NCBI GenBank assembly: GCA_905221615.1
Contig: CAJNDT010006007.1
Location: 104,501-168,500 of the forward strand
DNA: 64,000 nucleotides
DNA from: Symbiodinium sp. CCMP2592
Lineage: Eukaryota > Sar > Dinophyceae > Suessiales > Symbiodiniaceae
Reading direction: 5' to 3'
Positions within the stretch are counted from its first letter, which is position 1. Each line of letters opens with the position of its first letter. A model generated the notes under the pieces. The model was not told where the DNA came from, did not search any database, and worked only from the letters and a program-made list of their open reading frames with translations. The position numbers were made by a program, and so were the translations under genes. Positions 47,762-57,105 of the stretch are shown here, piece after piece.

Positions 47762-50700
47762 GGTGTGCAATCCATGGACCAAACGACTGACGAGAAAGAT
47801 GCTGCGCCGAGCGGTGAGCCTCTCGTGCGCTCTTCTTCTGAATGCAGTGTCCCTGAAGGGGAGGTTATGCATGCAGGTCCAAATGGGTTGCCTTCCGCTG
47901 AAGAATTCGCTTCTAGTCTGATTGGGAGGTGGATTGAACAGGCTGATGTTTTGAAGCTTTTCGATTGCCTCCCGAAGGCTGCGCCGCAACGCGGCTCCGG
48001 TGGCGGCATTTCATTTACCACTGGGGCCTTTGCCAAGGTCAAGGTGGGGCTTAGGAGCAATGTCGCTGTTTTTCCAAAGTCCACGCAGGTGCTGGCTGCT
48101 TTTGTAAGGCAGTCTGCTCCTGCCCACAAGTTCACAACCGTCGTGCTGTTTGATGGTGTTCGCACGGCCCCGCATCGTGATCAGCAGAATTCCTTCTTGC
48201 CTAATTTGGCCATTCCCTTGTCCCGTTTTACTAAAGGTTCAATTTGGGTGCAATCTAGCAAGGGTCCCCACACTCGGACTGTTGATGGTGCAACCCTTCA
48301 AGGGGTGGCATTGCCTGTGTCGGATGGCCCTGTCCTGTTTGATGCACGCAGGCAGACGCACCTCACTGATTCGTGGCAGGGCAGGAGGGTCATTTTGGTT
48401 GCTTTCTCTATTTCAGCCTTTGATAAGCTGTCTCTCGAGGCTTCGCAATGCTTGATTTCACTTGATTTTGCCTTGCCAACCGAGCCAGAGGTCGAGCACT
48501 TTCGTGAGCACCCCCAGCTGCCTGCTCGCCTGCCGTGGCCGCCGCGTTTCCCTCTGCTGTCGAGTGCTTCAGCAACCAAGGCTGTTACCGAGACATTGGT
48601 TCCCAAAGAACCACTTTTTCTTGAGCTATGCGCCGGCACCGCCATGCTTTCTCGCTGCTTTCGTGAAGCGGGTGTGCCTGTCATGCCCATTGATCACCAG
48701 CAAAACCGCCATCATCCGTTGGCGCAGGTCTGCAATCTCAGCTTGACCGAGGAGTCAACTTGGGTCTTCTTGCGCAATTTGGTGCGTGATCATCCTATAC
48801 TCTTCGTGCACGCTGCCCCGCCTTGTGGCACGTGCTCCGCAGCGCGCAACATAAAGCGGACAGGGGTGTCCGTGGCACCGCTTCGCTCTCCTGAGCATCC
48901 CATGGGTTTGCCTTCGCTGACTGGTGTCAGCCTTGACAAGGTCCAGGCTGCAAACAAAATTTACGTTGGCCTTGCCCAGTTTCTTGATTTGCTTTGCAGG
49001 TCCAACATCCCATGGACAGTTGAGAATCCTGAGTCAAGCATGCTTTGGCAGCTGCCCTGTTTTGCTCATTTGGTAAAGAATTTTCCGAGGGTCAATTTCG
49101 ACATGTGTTGCTATGGTGGTGCACGATTGACTCACCGTACGCTGCTTACATCTTGTGATGCCATCGAACATTTTCGCCAGCGCTGTCCGGGTGGGCACGA
49201 CCACCTTCCGTGGAAGCCACAGCGCCGCGCTGATGGCACGATGTCTTTTCCCACTGCTCAGGAGGCAGCCTACCCCAGGCCCTTTTGCCAACAGTTCGTG
49301 GCGCTGGTCTTTAGGCATTTGGGTCGTCCCTTGCCTGTGCATCCTACTGCGGCCACGCCTGCCGCTGCTGCCACTTCTTCTGCTCGGCAACCTCGTGGGC
49401 GTAAACTGCCTCCTGTTATGCCTGAGTTCAAGCGTGTGCTTGTCTACCAAGTTCATGCTCTGCCGCCTGTTGATTCCAAGCGGTGCATTTTGCAGCCCCT
49501 CCGCGATGCTCCTTCTGGATCCAAACTTCTCTCTTCGACCTCTTTACTGCTAAGCGGGGGTGGTTCTGGGTCTTCGTTGAAGTTTTCCCGGGATGAGGTT
49601 GTGCACTCGGATAGTTCTAGCAGTGATGCCAGCAGTTGCGAATCCGTGCACGGTTCTGACAGTGATGCCTCCTGTGCGCGGACCTTGGAGCCTGCTTGCG
49701 ATGCGAGAGCTTTTGAGGTTCGCCTTGGTGTGTACGCCTCTCCCGATGAATTTCTTGATGGGTGCAGAAGGGTTACTCATCCTTTCGATCACCTGCATGC
49801 CGCTCCTGATCGTCTCAAACAATGCATTTTTGACATGTTGGTCAATGGCCCGACCTGGGTTGCGCAACGGAGGGCGGCCCTACTCAGGAAGTGGACGTCC
49901 TGGGCCTCCGACCTCGAAGGCGAGGAACGTGCTTTGAAGGAGGCGCTTGATCCTCAGGTCGCCAAGGTGTTGCAAGGAAAAAGGCTAAAGCTTCTGGAGC
50001 GTATTGCCGGCTCCCTTGGTTGGGTTGACATGAAGGTTTTCGATGAACTGCGCAATGGTTTTGACTTGGTGGGCCATCACGAACACACTGGAGTTTTCGC
50101 TCACGAGCCCAGGCCACCTAAGTTGGCCGAAAGTGATTTCATTAGTGCCGCACAATTTCTGCAGCCCGCTTTACTTGGAAAGATTCGTGCTTCTGCATCC
50201 GATTCGAATGCTCGCGAGCTGTGGGACAAGACTCTTGATGAGGTGGCTGATGGCATTCTTGAGGGACCGCTTTCTGCTGAGGAGTTGTTGTCTCGACACG
50301 GGCCGTGCTGGCTCCCTGCTCGCCGGTTCGGCGTTGAACAGACTTCCTCTGCCGGCCGTAAACTTAGACCTGTTGATGATTTCACTGAGAACAAGGTCAA
50401 TTTGGCTTTCGGCTCGATGGATAAGCTTGATCTTAACGCGCTTGACGAGTTGATTGGGATCAGCAGGTTGTGGATTCGGGTTCTGAACGGGCCGCCCGAT
50501 TTCACAATCCCTCTCTCAACTGGTGAATCCTTGAGTGGTCGTCGGCATGACGGCTGGAAGAAGGTGGGGTGCGAGCCTCTCCTCACTACCTTGGACCTCC
50601 GAGCGGCTTATAAGCAATTTGCGGTTTCTGCGAAGTCGCGGGCCCTGGCAATAATCGCATTGCTTGACCCTTCGACTGCTGAGCCTGGACTCTTTGAGTC

Positions 50701-51943
50701 GAAGGCCCTACCTTTCGGGAGTTCCGCTTCGGTGCTTCGCTTCAATCGCCTTGCGCGCCTATTCTGGCGCATCGGCGTGGAGCTGTGTGTGCCTTGGTGC
50801 AACTTTTACGATGACTTCCCTGTCATGTCTCCGAGTGGCATTGCTGACAACACCATGGAGACCATGATTGCCCTGTGTAACCTGTTGGGGTTTAGGTTCG
50901 CCTCCGATAAGCTTTCCCCCTTTAGGGCCCAGGCCACGATGCTTGGAGTTGAGGTTGATTGCTCTCGCTTTTCTGAAGGCTTAGTTCTTGTCCGGAACAA
51001 GCCGGGCCGGGCTGAAGAGCTCATTGCTTCTCTTGACGAAGTCCTTGAGGAGGGATTGATTTCTAGGAAGCGGTATCTAAGCTTAATGGGTCGCCTGCAC
51101 TACACTGACTCGTACATCCTTGGCAAGGCCGGACGCCTCTTCTTGGCAGAGGTTAGGTCTTGGGCAAAGGCGCACTCGGGACCTGAGTTGAAGCTTGATG
51201 ATTGTGTTCGGCGGTCTCTTGAGAGATTGCTGAACCGACTTCGTTGTGGCACTCCTCGCCATGTCCCTTGTTCCGTGGCCGATCACGTTGTACACATTTA
51301 CACCGATGGGGCGAGCGAAGGAAGCTCCCACACCGTGGGAGGGGTGCTGATGTTTCAGAATCAGGTTCACACTTACTTTGGTTGCTCGGTCCCTGCTGTC
51401 CTGGTCTCGCGCTGGGCCGAATCCATGTGTCACTTCATAGGGCCCATAGAGGCCTACGCCGTTGCCGTCGCGAGGAAGGCTTGGCACCAATTCATCGCGG
51501 GACACAGATGTATCTTCTACATTGATAATGTGCCTGCACAAGATTCTTTCATCAAGGGCACCTCTGCCAATCATCACGTCAGGGACATATTGTTGTCTTT
51601 CGAGGCGGCCGAAGAGCTAAGTGCTTCTTGGTCCTGGTTCGCCCGTGTTGCCAGCCAGAGCAATGTGGCCGACGCTCCGTCACGTGGTGACTTTGCATCC
51701 TTGATTAAGCTTGGTTGTCGTAGGGTTAGTCCCTCGTGCCCCCTGCCGTGTTTCGCCCCGTGCAAAATGAGTGAATGTGCGATTGCATCATATGCCGCAT
51801 TATTTGGAATCATGTTCATGCTTGTGATTGGATTCATTTGCAAATATACCTTGAGTCCTTTACCTTGGCATATGTTTGAAAATCCGATTATGAAAAGGAT
51901 CTCAGCAGACAAGCGCGCGCCATCTGCGATCCCTTTTTCATAA
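47759..51943 (+). CDS. SDR-6 ORF3: 2OG oxygenase, C5-MTase-like, RT, RNase H polyprotein (intact)
   Basis: 1,389 residues if started at ATG 47774 (numbering used here). Oxygenase: PHRDQQN with H134 and D136, KGSIW, and RRQTHLTDSWQGRRVIL with H196 and R204/205. Methyltransferase: FLELCAGTAMLS (282-293), HAAPPCGTCSAAR with C351, WTVENPESS (414-422), then CCYGGARLTHRTLL, matching the place of motif VIII. RT: LDLRAAYKQF (D941), LPFGSSASVLRF and FYDDFPVM (D1013-1014). RNase H: YTDGAS (D1178), FYIDNVP and SNVADAPSR. The frame runs on through B1 into A2 and adds a hydrophobic segment. All catalytic residues named are present. Confidence 0.9.
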   Translation, partial: LGVQSMDQTTDEKDAAPSGEPLVRSSSECSVPEGEVMHAGPNGLPSAEEFASSLIGRWIEQADVLKLFDCLPKAAPQRGSGGGISFTTGAFAKVKVGLRSNVAVFPKSTQVLAAFVRQSAPAHKFTTVVLFDGVRTAPHRDQQNSFLPNLAIPLSRFTKGSIWVQSSKGPHTRTVDGATLQGVALPVSDGPVLFDARRQTHLTDSWQGRRVILVAFSISAFDKLSLEASQCLISLDFALPTEPEVEHFREHPQLPARLPWPPRFPLLSSASATKAVTETLVPKEPLFLELCAGTAMLSRCFREAGVPVMPIDHQQNRHHPLAQVCNLSLTEESTWVFLRNLVRDHPILFVHAAPPCGTCSAARNIKRTGVSVAPLRSPEHPMGLPSLTGVSLDKVQAANKIYVGLAQFLDLLCRSNIPWTVENPESSMLWQLPCFAHLVKNFPRVNFDMCCYGGARLTHRTLLTSCDAIEHFRQRCPGGHDHLPWKPQRRADGTMSFPTAQEAAYPRPFCQQFVALVFRHLGRPLPVHPTAATPAAAATSSARQPRGRKLPPVMPEFKRVLVYQVHALPPVDSKRCILQPLRDAPSGSKLLSSTSLLLSGGGSGSSLKFSRDEVVHSDSSSSDASSCESVHGSDSDASCARTLEPACDARAFEVRLGVYASPDEFLDGCRRVTHPFDHLHAAPDRLKQCIFDMLVNGPTWVAQRRAALLRKWTSWASDLEGEERALKEALDPQVAKVLQGKRLKLLERIAGSLGWVDMKVFDELRNGFDLVGHHEHTGVFAHEPRPPKLAESDFISAAQFLQPALLGKIRASASDSNARELWDKTLDEVADGILEGPLSAEELLSRHGPCWLPARRFGVEQTSSAGRKLRPVDDFTENKVNLAFGSMDKLDLNALDELIGISRLWIRVLNGPPDFTIPLSTGESLSGRRHDGWKKVGCEPLLTTLDLRAAYKQFAVSAKSRALAIIALLDPSTAEPGLFESKALPFGSSASVLRFNRLARLFWRIGVELCVPWCNFYDDFPVMSPSGIADNTMETMIALCNLLGFRFASDKLSPFRAQATMLGVEVDCSRFSEGLVLVRNKPGRAEELIASLDEVLEEGLISRKRYLSLMGRLHYTDSYILGKAGRLFLAEVRSWAKAHSGPELKLDDCVRRSLERLLNRLRCGTPRHVPCSVADHVVHIYTDGASEGSSHTVGGVLMFQNQVHTYFGCSVPAVLVSRWAESMCHFIGPIEAYAVAVARKAWHQFIAGHRCIFYIDNVPAQDSFIKGTSANHHVRDILLSFEAAEELSASWSWFARVASQSNVADAPSRGDFASLIKLGCRRVSPSCPLPCFAPCKMSECAIASYAALFGIMFMLVIGFICKYTLSPLPWHMFENPIMKRISADKRAPSAIPFS
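51746..51897 (+). repeat. SDR-6 B1 repeat
   Basis: 152 bp, CCGTGTTTCGCCCC to TGAAAAG, repeated 687 bp downstream. In the ORF3 frame it encodes a hydrophobic stretch. Confidence 0.95.
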
Positions 51944-52115
51944 AAGGACAGCGAGCTCGATGCGAGCATTTTCAAACATTGGTTTCAAAATTTGGCATGC
52001 TTGATTTTACACTTGTGCTGATTTTGCAGTGACTTTTGCATCTCCGTGATTGGTCTTGGAATGCAACATGTGTATGCAGCTCAGTGCTCGAGCTGAGCTT
52101 TGGAAGAATTTTCTG
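51898..52115 (+). repeat. SDR-6 A2 repeat
   Basis: 218-bp copy of A1 (G/T difference near 51932). The ORF3 stop TAA lies in it at 51941-51943. Confidence 0.95.
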
Positions 52116-52432
52116 CCCACCCACCACTCCCTGTGTGCTGCTCTGGCTCTACGTGCCATCGAGCTTGCCAACCTTTCATGTCGTGTTTCGAGCTCTCCAC
52201 GAGCTCCGCTTCACTTGTGTTCCGCCGCACTCGCTTTGCGTGCCGCCGGTGTTGAGCTCTCTTGTGAGTTCCACCTGTGCCTGCCGTAGGTGTAGCTGCG
52301 TAGTTGTAGCCGTAGGCTGTGCCAAGTACGCTGTGCTCAGCTGCTTGCTGTCTACTCTTGCAGTCCGTTTCACTTGTGGTAGTCCGTAGCTGGCGTACGT
52401 GCTACTGCACTGGTCCCACCCTCCTCGCCAGA
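52116..52432 (+). other. Long A2-B2 spacer with C-tracts at both ends
   Basis: 317 bp of C/T-rich sequence without a gene. It starts CCCACCCACCACTCCC and ends with CCCACCCTCC before B2, whereas other copies have a single C-tract in 6-37 bp. It may be a secondary insertion between duplicated C-tracts or a family-specific spacer. Confidence 0.5.
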
Positions 52433-52584
52433 CCGTGTTTCGCCCCGTGCAAAATGAGTGAATGTGCGATTGCATCATATGCCGCATTATTTGGAATCAT
52501 GTTCATGCTTGTGATTGGATTCATTTGCAAATATACCTTGAGTCCTTTACCTTGGCATATGTTTGAAAATCCGATTATGAAAAG
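52433..52584 (+). repeat. SDR-6 B2 repeat (element right end)
   Basis: 152-bp copy of B1. It ends TGAAAAG, and the copia frame resumes at 52585. Confidence 0.95.
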
Positions 52585-53405
52585 ATTATGTGAAGCGTCA
52601 CGTTTTCAAAGTGATGCCGGTGAGTTCGGCGTATAACCTCGGTGACATCGGGACCAAGGCTTTGGCAAAGGCTAGACTGCGCGCATTGATGTATATGCAC
52701 AATTTCATTGATGCTTCGAGCGATGAGAGGATTGGAAAGTTTGAGTATGAGCAGATGCAGCAGCAAGAGTATGTGAAGGCACAGATTAAGAGAGTGAAGA
52801 AGAGCGTGAACACTTCCACGAAGCTTCATTCGAACATCTTCATGGTCATGTGCAACCTGATGCCGCTGTTGACTGATGCAACAAAGCTTTCTACTTCTAC
52901 TTCTACGGTGAGTATGGGATATGCAAGCTACATGTTTCCACTTTGCATGGTTCTTTTGGTGGCGCTTTTCGCTGCACGGGCCTTGGGCCTGAACGACTTT
53001 TCGACTTTGCGCTTGAGCATTGGTTTTCAGTATGCACCGCAAGCTTTGGATATGAATGGCTATGTTATGCAGTGCTTTGCATTTGCCTTTATGCTTATCG
53101 GCTTCATGCAGGGCGTGAGTGCTGAGCAGTACGCAAGCTTGGCATTGATGATCACATGCGGTGCTCTGTGGAATGAGAACAGAAAATTGAGAGCCCAATG
53201 CGTTGTGGTCCATTCGAGGCCACATGAGGGTCCTTTAGTGGCCCATGGAGGTAGAATTCTGGAAAACCCAGCGGCCTTAGTTGTACAGGTGCCGGAAGAA
53301 GTGTTCGTAACGACACGTGGAGTTTGCTTTCACAAGGGTACCTGTGGCCACGTACGTGGTAAAGCACCTAGGAGTGTGCGTCGTTGTTTGGATTGTTTTG
53401 GCTAG
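52585..53405 (+). CDS. Copia Pol C-terminus with membrane-spanning extension
   Basis: Frame-continuous with 43693. The first part (FKVMPVSSAYNLGDIGTKAL) is the usual end of copia RNase H. About 230 extra residues follow: a charged helix (QMQQQEYVKAQIKRVKKS), hydrophobic segments (YMFPLCMVLLVALFAA, CFAFAFMLIGFMQG, ASLALMITCGALW), and a Cys/His end GVCFHKGTCGHVRG...RRCLDC. Two or three membrane spans are plausible. Envelope-like reading frames are known downstream of pol in some copia elements, but no fusion peptide or signal peptide is visible, so the role is unknown. Confidence 0.65.
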
Positions 53406-53470
53406 CGTACAAGCAGTCCTGTTGGCCACAGAAGTTCAAGCGATTGACCAATGTCGGAGTACATGGTCTA

Positions 53471-53480
53471 TCGGGCGGGG
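53471..53480 (+). promoter_or_regulatory. Copia polypurine tract
   Basis: TCGGGCGGGG directly before the 3' LTR. The purine run primes plus-strand synthesis in LTR elements. It is short and G-rich. Confidence 0.55.
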
Positions 53481-53636
53481 TGATGAACTTTGTTTTGCCC
53501 CAACGTACCCTGTTTTACCCTACCTTAGCGTAGTGCTTTTGAACGTTGTCCGCATGGCATGAGTACATGTGTGATTCCGTTTGCACGGTTGATCGCGAGG
53601 CCCAAAGTGTAGTGGAAAAGTGCATCCGTTTCTTCA
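53481..53636 (+). repeat. Copia 3' LTR
   Basis: 156 bp, identical by eye to 37582-37737. It is followed by the second AAAAC target duplication. Confidence 0.95.
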
Positions 53637-53641
53637 AAAAC

Positions 53642-54398
53642 ACCGAAGCCAGGAAACGCGAGCTCGTTGCCTCCATCGAATCCATTGTGCAGCAAGGTGG
53701 AGCGCATGCCAAGGAACTTGAGTGCTTACGGGGCCGTCTGCAGTTCGCCGAGTCGCAGGTGTTTGGTCGTGGTGCGGCCCAATGCATGCGAGCCATCTCA
53801 AAAGCGATGAAACTCTCGGGTTTTGTGGTTCTTGACGATTCCTTGACTGAGGCCCTACTTTTCTTGAAAGATCGTGTTTTGCACGGGGATGCAAGGTTGA
53901 TCAAAGCCTGCGATCGCCCCACCTACCACTTGTTCACAGACGCTTCCTATGAAGCGGATGTGTCAGCAGGTCTCGGGGGCATCCTTTATAGTGATGGGGG
54001 TTTGCTTCTTAGATGGTACTCTGAGTCTGTCGACACGGACGTCTTGGAAGCCATAAACAAAGAAGGCAAGCAAGGTCTGATCTACGAGTTGGAGGCTTGT
54101 GCCGCAGTGCAGGGTGTGGTGCAACTTTGAAATTCCTTGAGTGACTGCGACCTCATTTGCTATTGCAACAATGAAGCCGCCCTCGCGGCTCTCATCAAGT
54201 GTGCTTCCGAATCCCCGGTGGTAAGCATCGCAGCTCAACAAGCTCAGCATGCTTGAGGATGAGAAAGGGATCAGTGTATGGTTCGAGAGAGTGGAGTCGT
54301 CTGCGAACCCCGCCGACGATCCTTCACGCTTTGTGCTTGACAAGCTTCCCACTAGCTTCAGAGTCCGTTGGATTCCAGGCGAAGAGCTGTTGTTCTAG
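53642..54398 (+). pseudogene. SDR-5 ORF3 end: RT thumb and RNase H
   Basis: Continues ORF3 from 37581 (TEARKRELVASIESIV, RLQFAESQVFGRG). RNase H landmarks: LFTDASYEADV and LIYELEACAA in the first frame (to 54130), CNNEAALAALIK in a second, and SSANPADDPSR in a third, ending at 54398. At least two frameshifts after 54120 show the copy is dead. Confidence 0.8.
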
Positions 54399-54708
54399 CG
54401 GCATCTGATCTTGAATGGGGAGTGGCATCATCTGCCTTTCACTTGCAGGATGTTTTCACTTGCGGGAACATGCCGGAAATCTCGATGCGGGATAATCTCA
54501 GCTTTGCCATTTTCTGAACATCGGCCACGAATGTGGAGCCGGAATCATTACCAGTCTGCACCCCTCGCTCTAAAAAGAAACAGTGCAGTGCGAGTGCTTC
54601 TGTCCGTGAGTGCAGTTGTGATGCAGTCATGTACATGTGCTTCATGCTTTGTTGGTGCGCTTGGATGCCTATTTTGAAACTTGTTTCATTTGGCTTTATA
54701 GCTCAAGC
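54399..54708 (+). other. SDR-5 3' region, probably B1
   Basis: About 310 bp without a gene between the SDR-5 ORF3 stop and the start of SDR-7. By position it should be SDR-5 B1, but its partner copy is not in the window. The exact SDR-7 start is not resolved. Confidence 0.4.
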
Positions 54709-54918
54709 TATGTTTCAAATGCGACGTTGCTTTTGAAACTCGCTTTTCGCACAACCTTCTTTGAACCTGGGGGGGCAAACAACCTGATTTTTAACTTGTG
54801 ACTTTGCCGTGAATCTCTCGTCATGATGCGAACCTTGATGTTGATCTTTTGAATGACTTTGCCTTCGGCAGTCATTTGTGGATCGAGTTCGCCATCTGGC
54901 GAGATTCGAAATTTTTGT

Positions 54919-54965
54919 GGGGCTCTCTACAGGCCTGTAGTGCTTGCTAGCAGCCCCCAGGTGCT
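54919..54965 (+). promoter_or_regulatory. Leader hairpin and CTAGCAG motif after SDR-7 A1
   Basis: A1 ends AAATTTTTGTGG. GGGGCT then pairs with AGCCCC across a loop of about 30 bases. GGCTCTCTACAGGC is shared with SDR-4, and CTAGCAG stands at 54947-54953, 28 bases after A1. Confidence 0.45.
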
Positions 54966-55019
54966 AACCCAGTGCTGGGCCTAGCCCTCCGTGCAAGACT
55001 GCCGCTGTGAGGCGGTCGG

Positions 55020-55277
55020 ATGGACTTTGGCGACGCTTTGTCTGCAGGTTCTAGTCCGCGCGGTGCAAGTGACTCCCCTAGCACTGTCAGCGAAATCAGC
55101 AGGCATCTTTACGAGCTTCAGCTTCAGGTTAATACTCTTGAGGCCCACGTGACCGCTTGTGAAAGGCGCATCAGGCATTTGGAACAACAGCTTCCTTCCT
55201 CGCGAGTCTCCGACTCCGAGAACACGTGGGCCGCTTCTGTTGTCGGTTCGTTTTTCACTTGCCTTGCGCGCCGCTAG
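55020..55277 (+). CDS. SDR-7 ORF0, small coiled-coil protein
   Basis: 85 residues. MDFGDALSAGSSPRG is almost the SDR-6 start. The helix LYELQLQVNTLEAHVTAC, then RRIRHLEQQL, follows the same hydrophobic spacing as SDR-4 and SDR-6. The C-terminal part differs (FFTCLARR). It stops 66 bases before the recombinase ATG. Confidence 0.6.
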   Translation: MDFGDALSAGSSPRGASDSPSTVSEISRHLYELQLQVNTLEAHVTACERRIRHLEQQLPSSRVSDSENTWAASVVGSFFTCLARR

Positions 55278-55343
55278 CTTGCAGCCTGAGTCTCAGCCTA
55301 CCTGCTTCATTCTGCCGAGTGATTTGGGGAGTAAGCTGTCATC

Positions 55344-57105
55344 ATGAAGCGATCGGCCGACCACGCATATGAACAACATCTTGATGAGGTGCTCAGAGGT
55401 CCTAAGAGCCGGTTCGTGCAGCCCTGGGAAAGGTCCCCTGTGCTTCAGCCTTTCAGGTTGTTTCCGCAGCTTCCCAGGCATCAGCAGGTGGCAGTTGCCG
55501 TGCCGCTCGGCTTGTCGAGCGGGCCAGCCCCTCCACCCAAGGATCCTGGCCAAAGTTCCATATCACATGTCGGGCCCAAGGCAAAGTCTCTTGGGAAGTC
55601 CTGGAAAGCCAAGATGTCTGACAACAGGCTTGCCGCGCTTGTAAAGTGGGAAAGGATTGTGGAAGCTCACTCCGAGCACTTTGGCTTTGTGGCCGAAGCC
55701 CGCCGTGAGCCTGAGCTGGCTTCGTACTCCTTGCATGATGTCTTGAGCGACATTTTCTCGGTGAAAGCCAGCAGCACTTTGCATACTCGTTCAGGCCCCC
55801 TGCTTCGATTCCTTAAGTTCTGTCACGATGAGAAGCAAGCACCATTTCCTCTTCGTGAGAGCCTGATTTACTTCTTCCTCAAGCAGTATGGTTCTAAGCA
55901 GGCCCCTACGTTTGCTAGCAGCTTTCTGGGGTCTCTGGCGTTTTGCTACCATTTGTTAGGCCTGATGTGTCAAGATGAGGTTTTCTCCACCAGGGTGACC
56001 GGGGCGGCCCGAGGCCTTTTCCTTGAAAAGAGAAAGCTTGTGCAGAAGCCACCGCTTCTGGTTGCATTCGTTCTTGCCTTGGAAAATATTGTTCTCGGTC
56101 AGGGCGAATTTAGCTGGGCGGACAGGTACGCTGCCGGATGCTGCCTTTTTGCGATCTATGCCCGTGCCAGGTTTAGTGATATGCAGTCTTGTGGAAACAT
56201 CTTTGAGGATATTGCCTACATTGACGGCAAGCCTCACGGATTCTTGCAAGCCGATGTCACCAGGACGAAAACTGCATACACTTTGGAGAGAAAAACAAAG
56301 TTCTTAGCAATGTGCGCCCCGATCTGGGGCTTGGCTGAGAAGCCGTGGGCAATCGCTTGGAGAGCTATCGCTAAGGACCACGGCCCTCCCTGCGAGGAGG
56401 ACTTGCCCCTGTTGCCCTCTCCCGTGGAGGGTGGGGGATGGCAGGAATCTCCTGTCGGCGTTGAGGTTGGGGCCCGCTGGCTCCGCAGCCTCTTAGCCTG
56501 CTGCTGCGGTTAGGCTTTTAGGGACCCACTCGATGAAGGCTACGGTTCTAAGCTGGGCCGCAAAGTGGGGCATGTCCAAGGAATTGCGTATGATCTTGGG
56601 GTACCACAGCTCCTCTAGATCCGACAGTGATGTGGTTTACGGCCGAGACAACGTAGCCCCCGCGCTGCGAGAGCTGGTTTCCATGCTTCAGTCCATTGCC
56701 CAAGGTACTTTCAGACCGGACGCCACTCGAAGCGGCATGTTCGTATCGATTCCAGTTCCTGCGGAGTCCGGTGATGGAGATGACATATCTCTCTCTTCTG
56801 AAGGCAGCGAAGACGAGGAAAACAAGGACCCCACCGTGGAGGACGAGGCCGTCGATTCAGTTGTTGGCCTTTGGGAGCCCTCGGAAGGGGTCCGTGAGAA
56901 TCTCGAGAAGGCGCCTGTCTTCAGGCATGAGGTAACAAGGTTCCTCCACATTGTGGCCTCTGAAGAAAGGTCTCATTTCAAGTGTGGGAGAAAGATCTCA
57001 ACTTCTTATGTGCGCTGTGAGAGTCTGCCGAAAGTTTTGTTTCCAGTATGCAAGCAGTGCTGTCCCGACGTGAAATCGGTCGAGGCGGGCACTGACGCCG
57101 GATAG
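55344..57105 (+). pseudogene. SDR-7 tyrosine recombinase (one frameshift)
   Basis: ATG 55344. FAIYARARFSDMQ (Arg), TRTKTAYTLERKTKFLAM (hairpin Lys) and then a shift near 56505 that truncates the first frame at 56513. The second frame continues with THSMKATVLSWAAK (His-x-x-Lys), LGYHS and VVYGRDNVAPALR (Tyr), an acidic linker (SSEGSEDEEN), and the C-terminal domain FRHEVTRFLH, KCGRKIS and VCKQCC, ending at 57105. Apart from the shift, the order matches SDR-6 throughout. Confidence 0.85.

Larger units (their letters stand above)
43694..52584 (+). mobile_element. SDR-6: complete, fully open YR retrotransposon in the copia element
   Basis: 8,891 bp. A1 is 43694-43911, B1 51746-51897, A2 51898-52115 and B2 52433-52584. 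A1 and A2 are both 218 bp (one difference noticed by eye), and B1 and B2 both 152 bp. There is no target duplication. Deleting 43694-52584 rejoins WVQ-D-YVKRH in the copia frame. AAG is shared by target and element junction. ORF0, recombinase, Gag and ORF3 are all uninterrupted. This is the best candidate in the window for a recently active copy. Confidence 0.93.
37582..53636 (+). mobile_element. Ty1/copia LTR retrotransposon in SDR-5, itself split by SDR-6
   Basis: Two 156-bp LTRs (37582-37737 and 53481-53636) start TG, end CA and look identical by eye. They are flanked by the 5-bp duplication AAAAC (37577-37581 and 53637-53641). PBS, gag, protease, integrase, RT and RNase H are in copia order (integrase before RT). 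SDR-6 (43694-52584) interrupts the RNase H region. Without it the element is about 7.16 kb. It has two frameshifts near the RT catalytic motif. Confidence 0.93.

Noticed and set aside
37582-53636. Endogenous virus with an envelope gene
   Set aside because: The order is Ty1/copia (integrase before RT) and the C-terminal tail lacks a signal or fusion peptide. A retrotransposon is sufficient.
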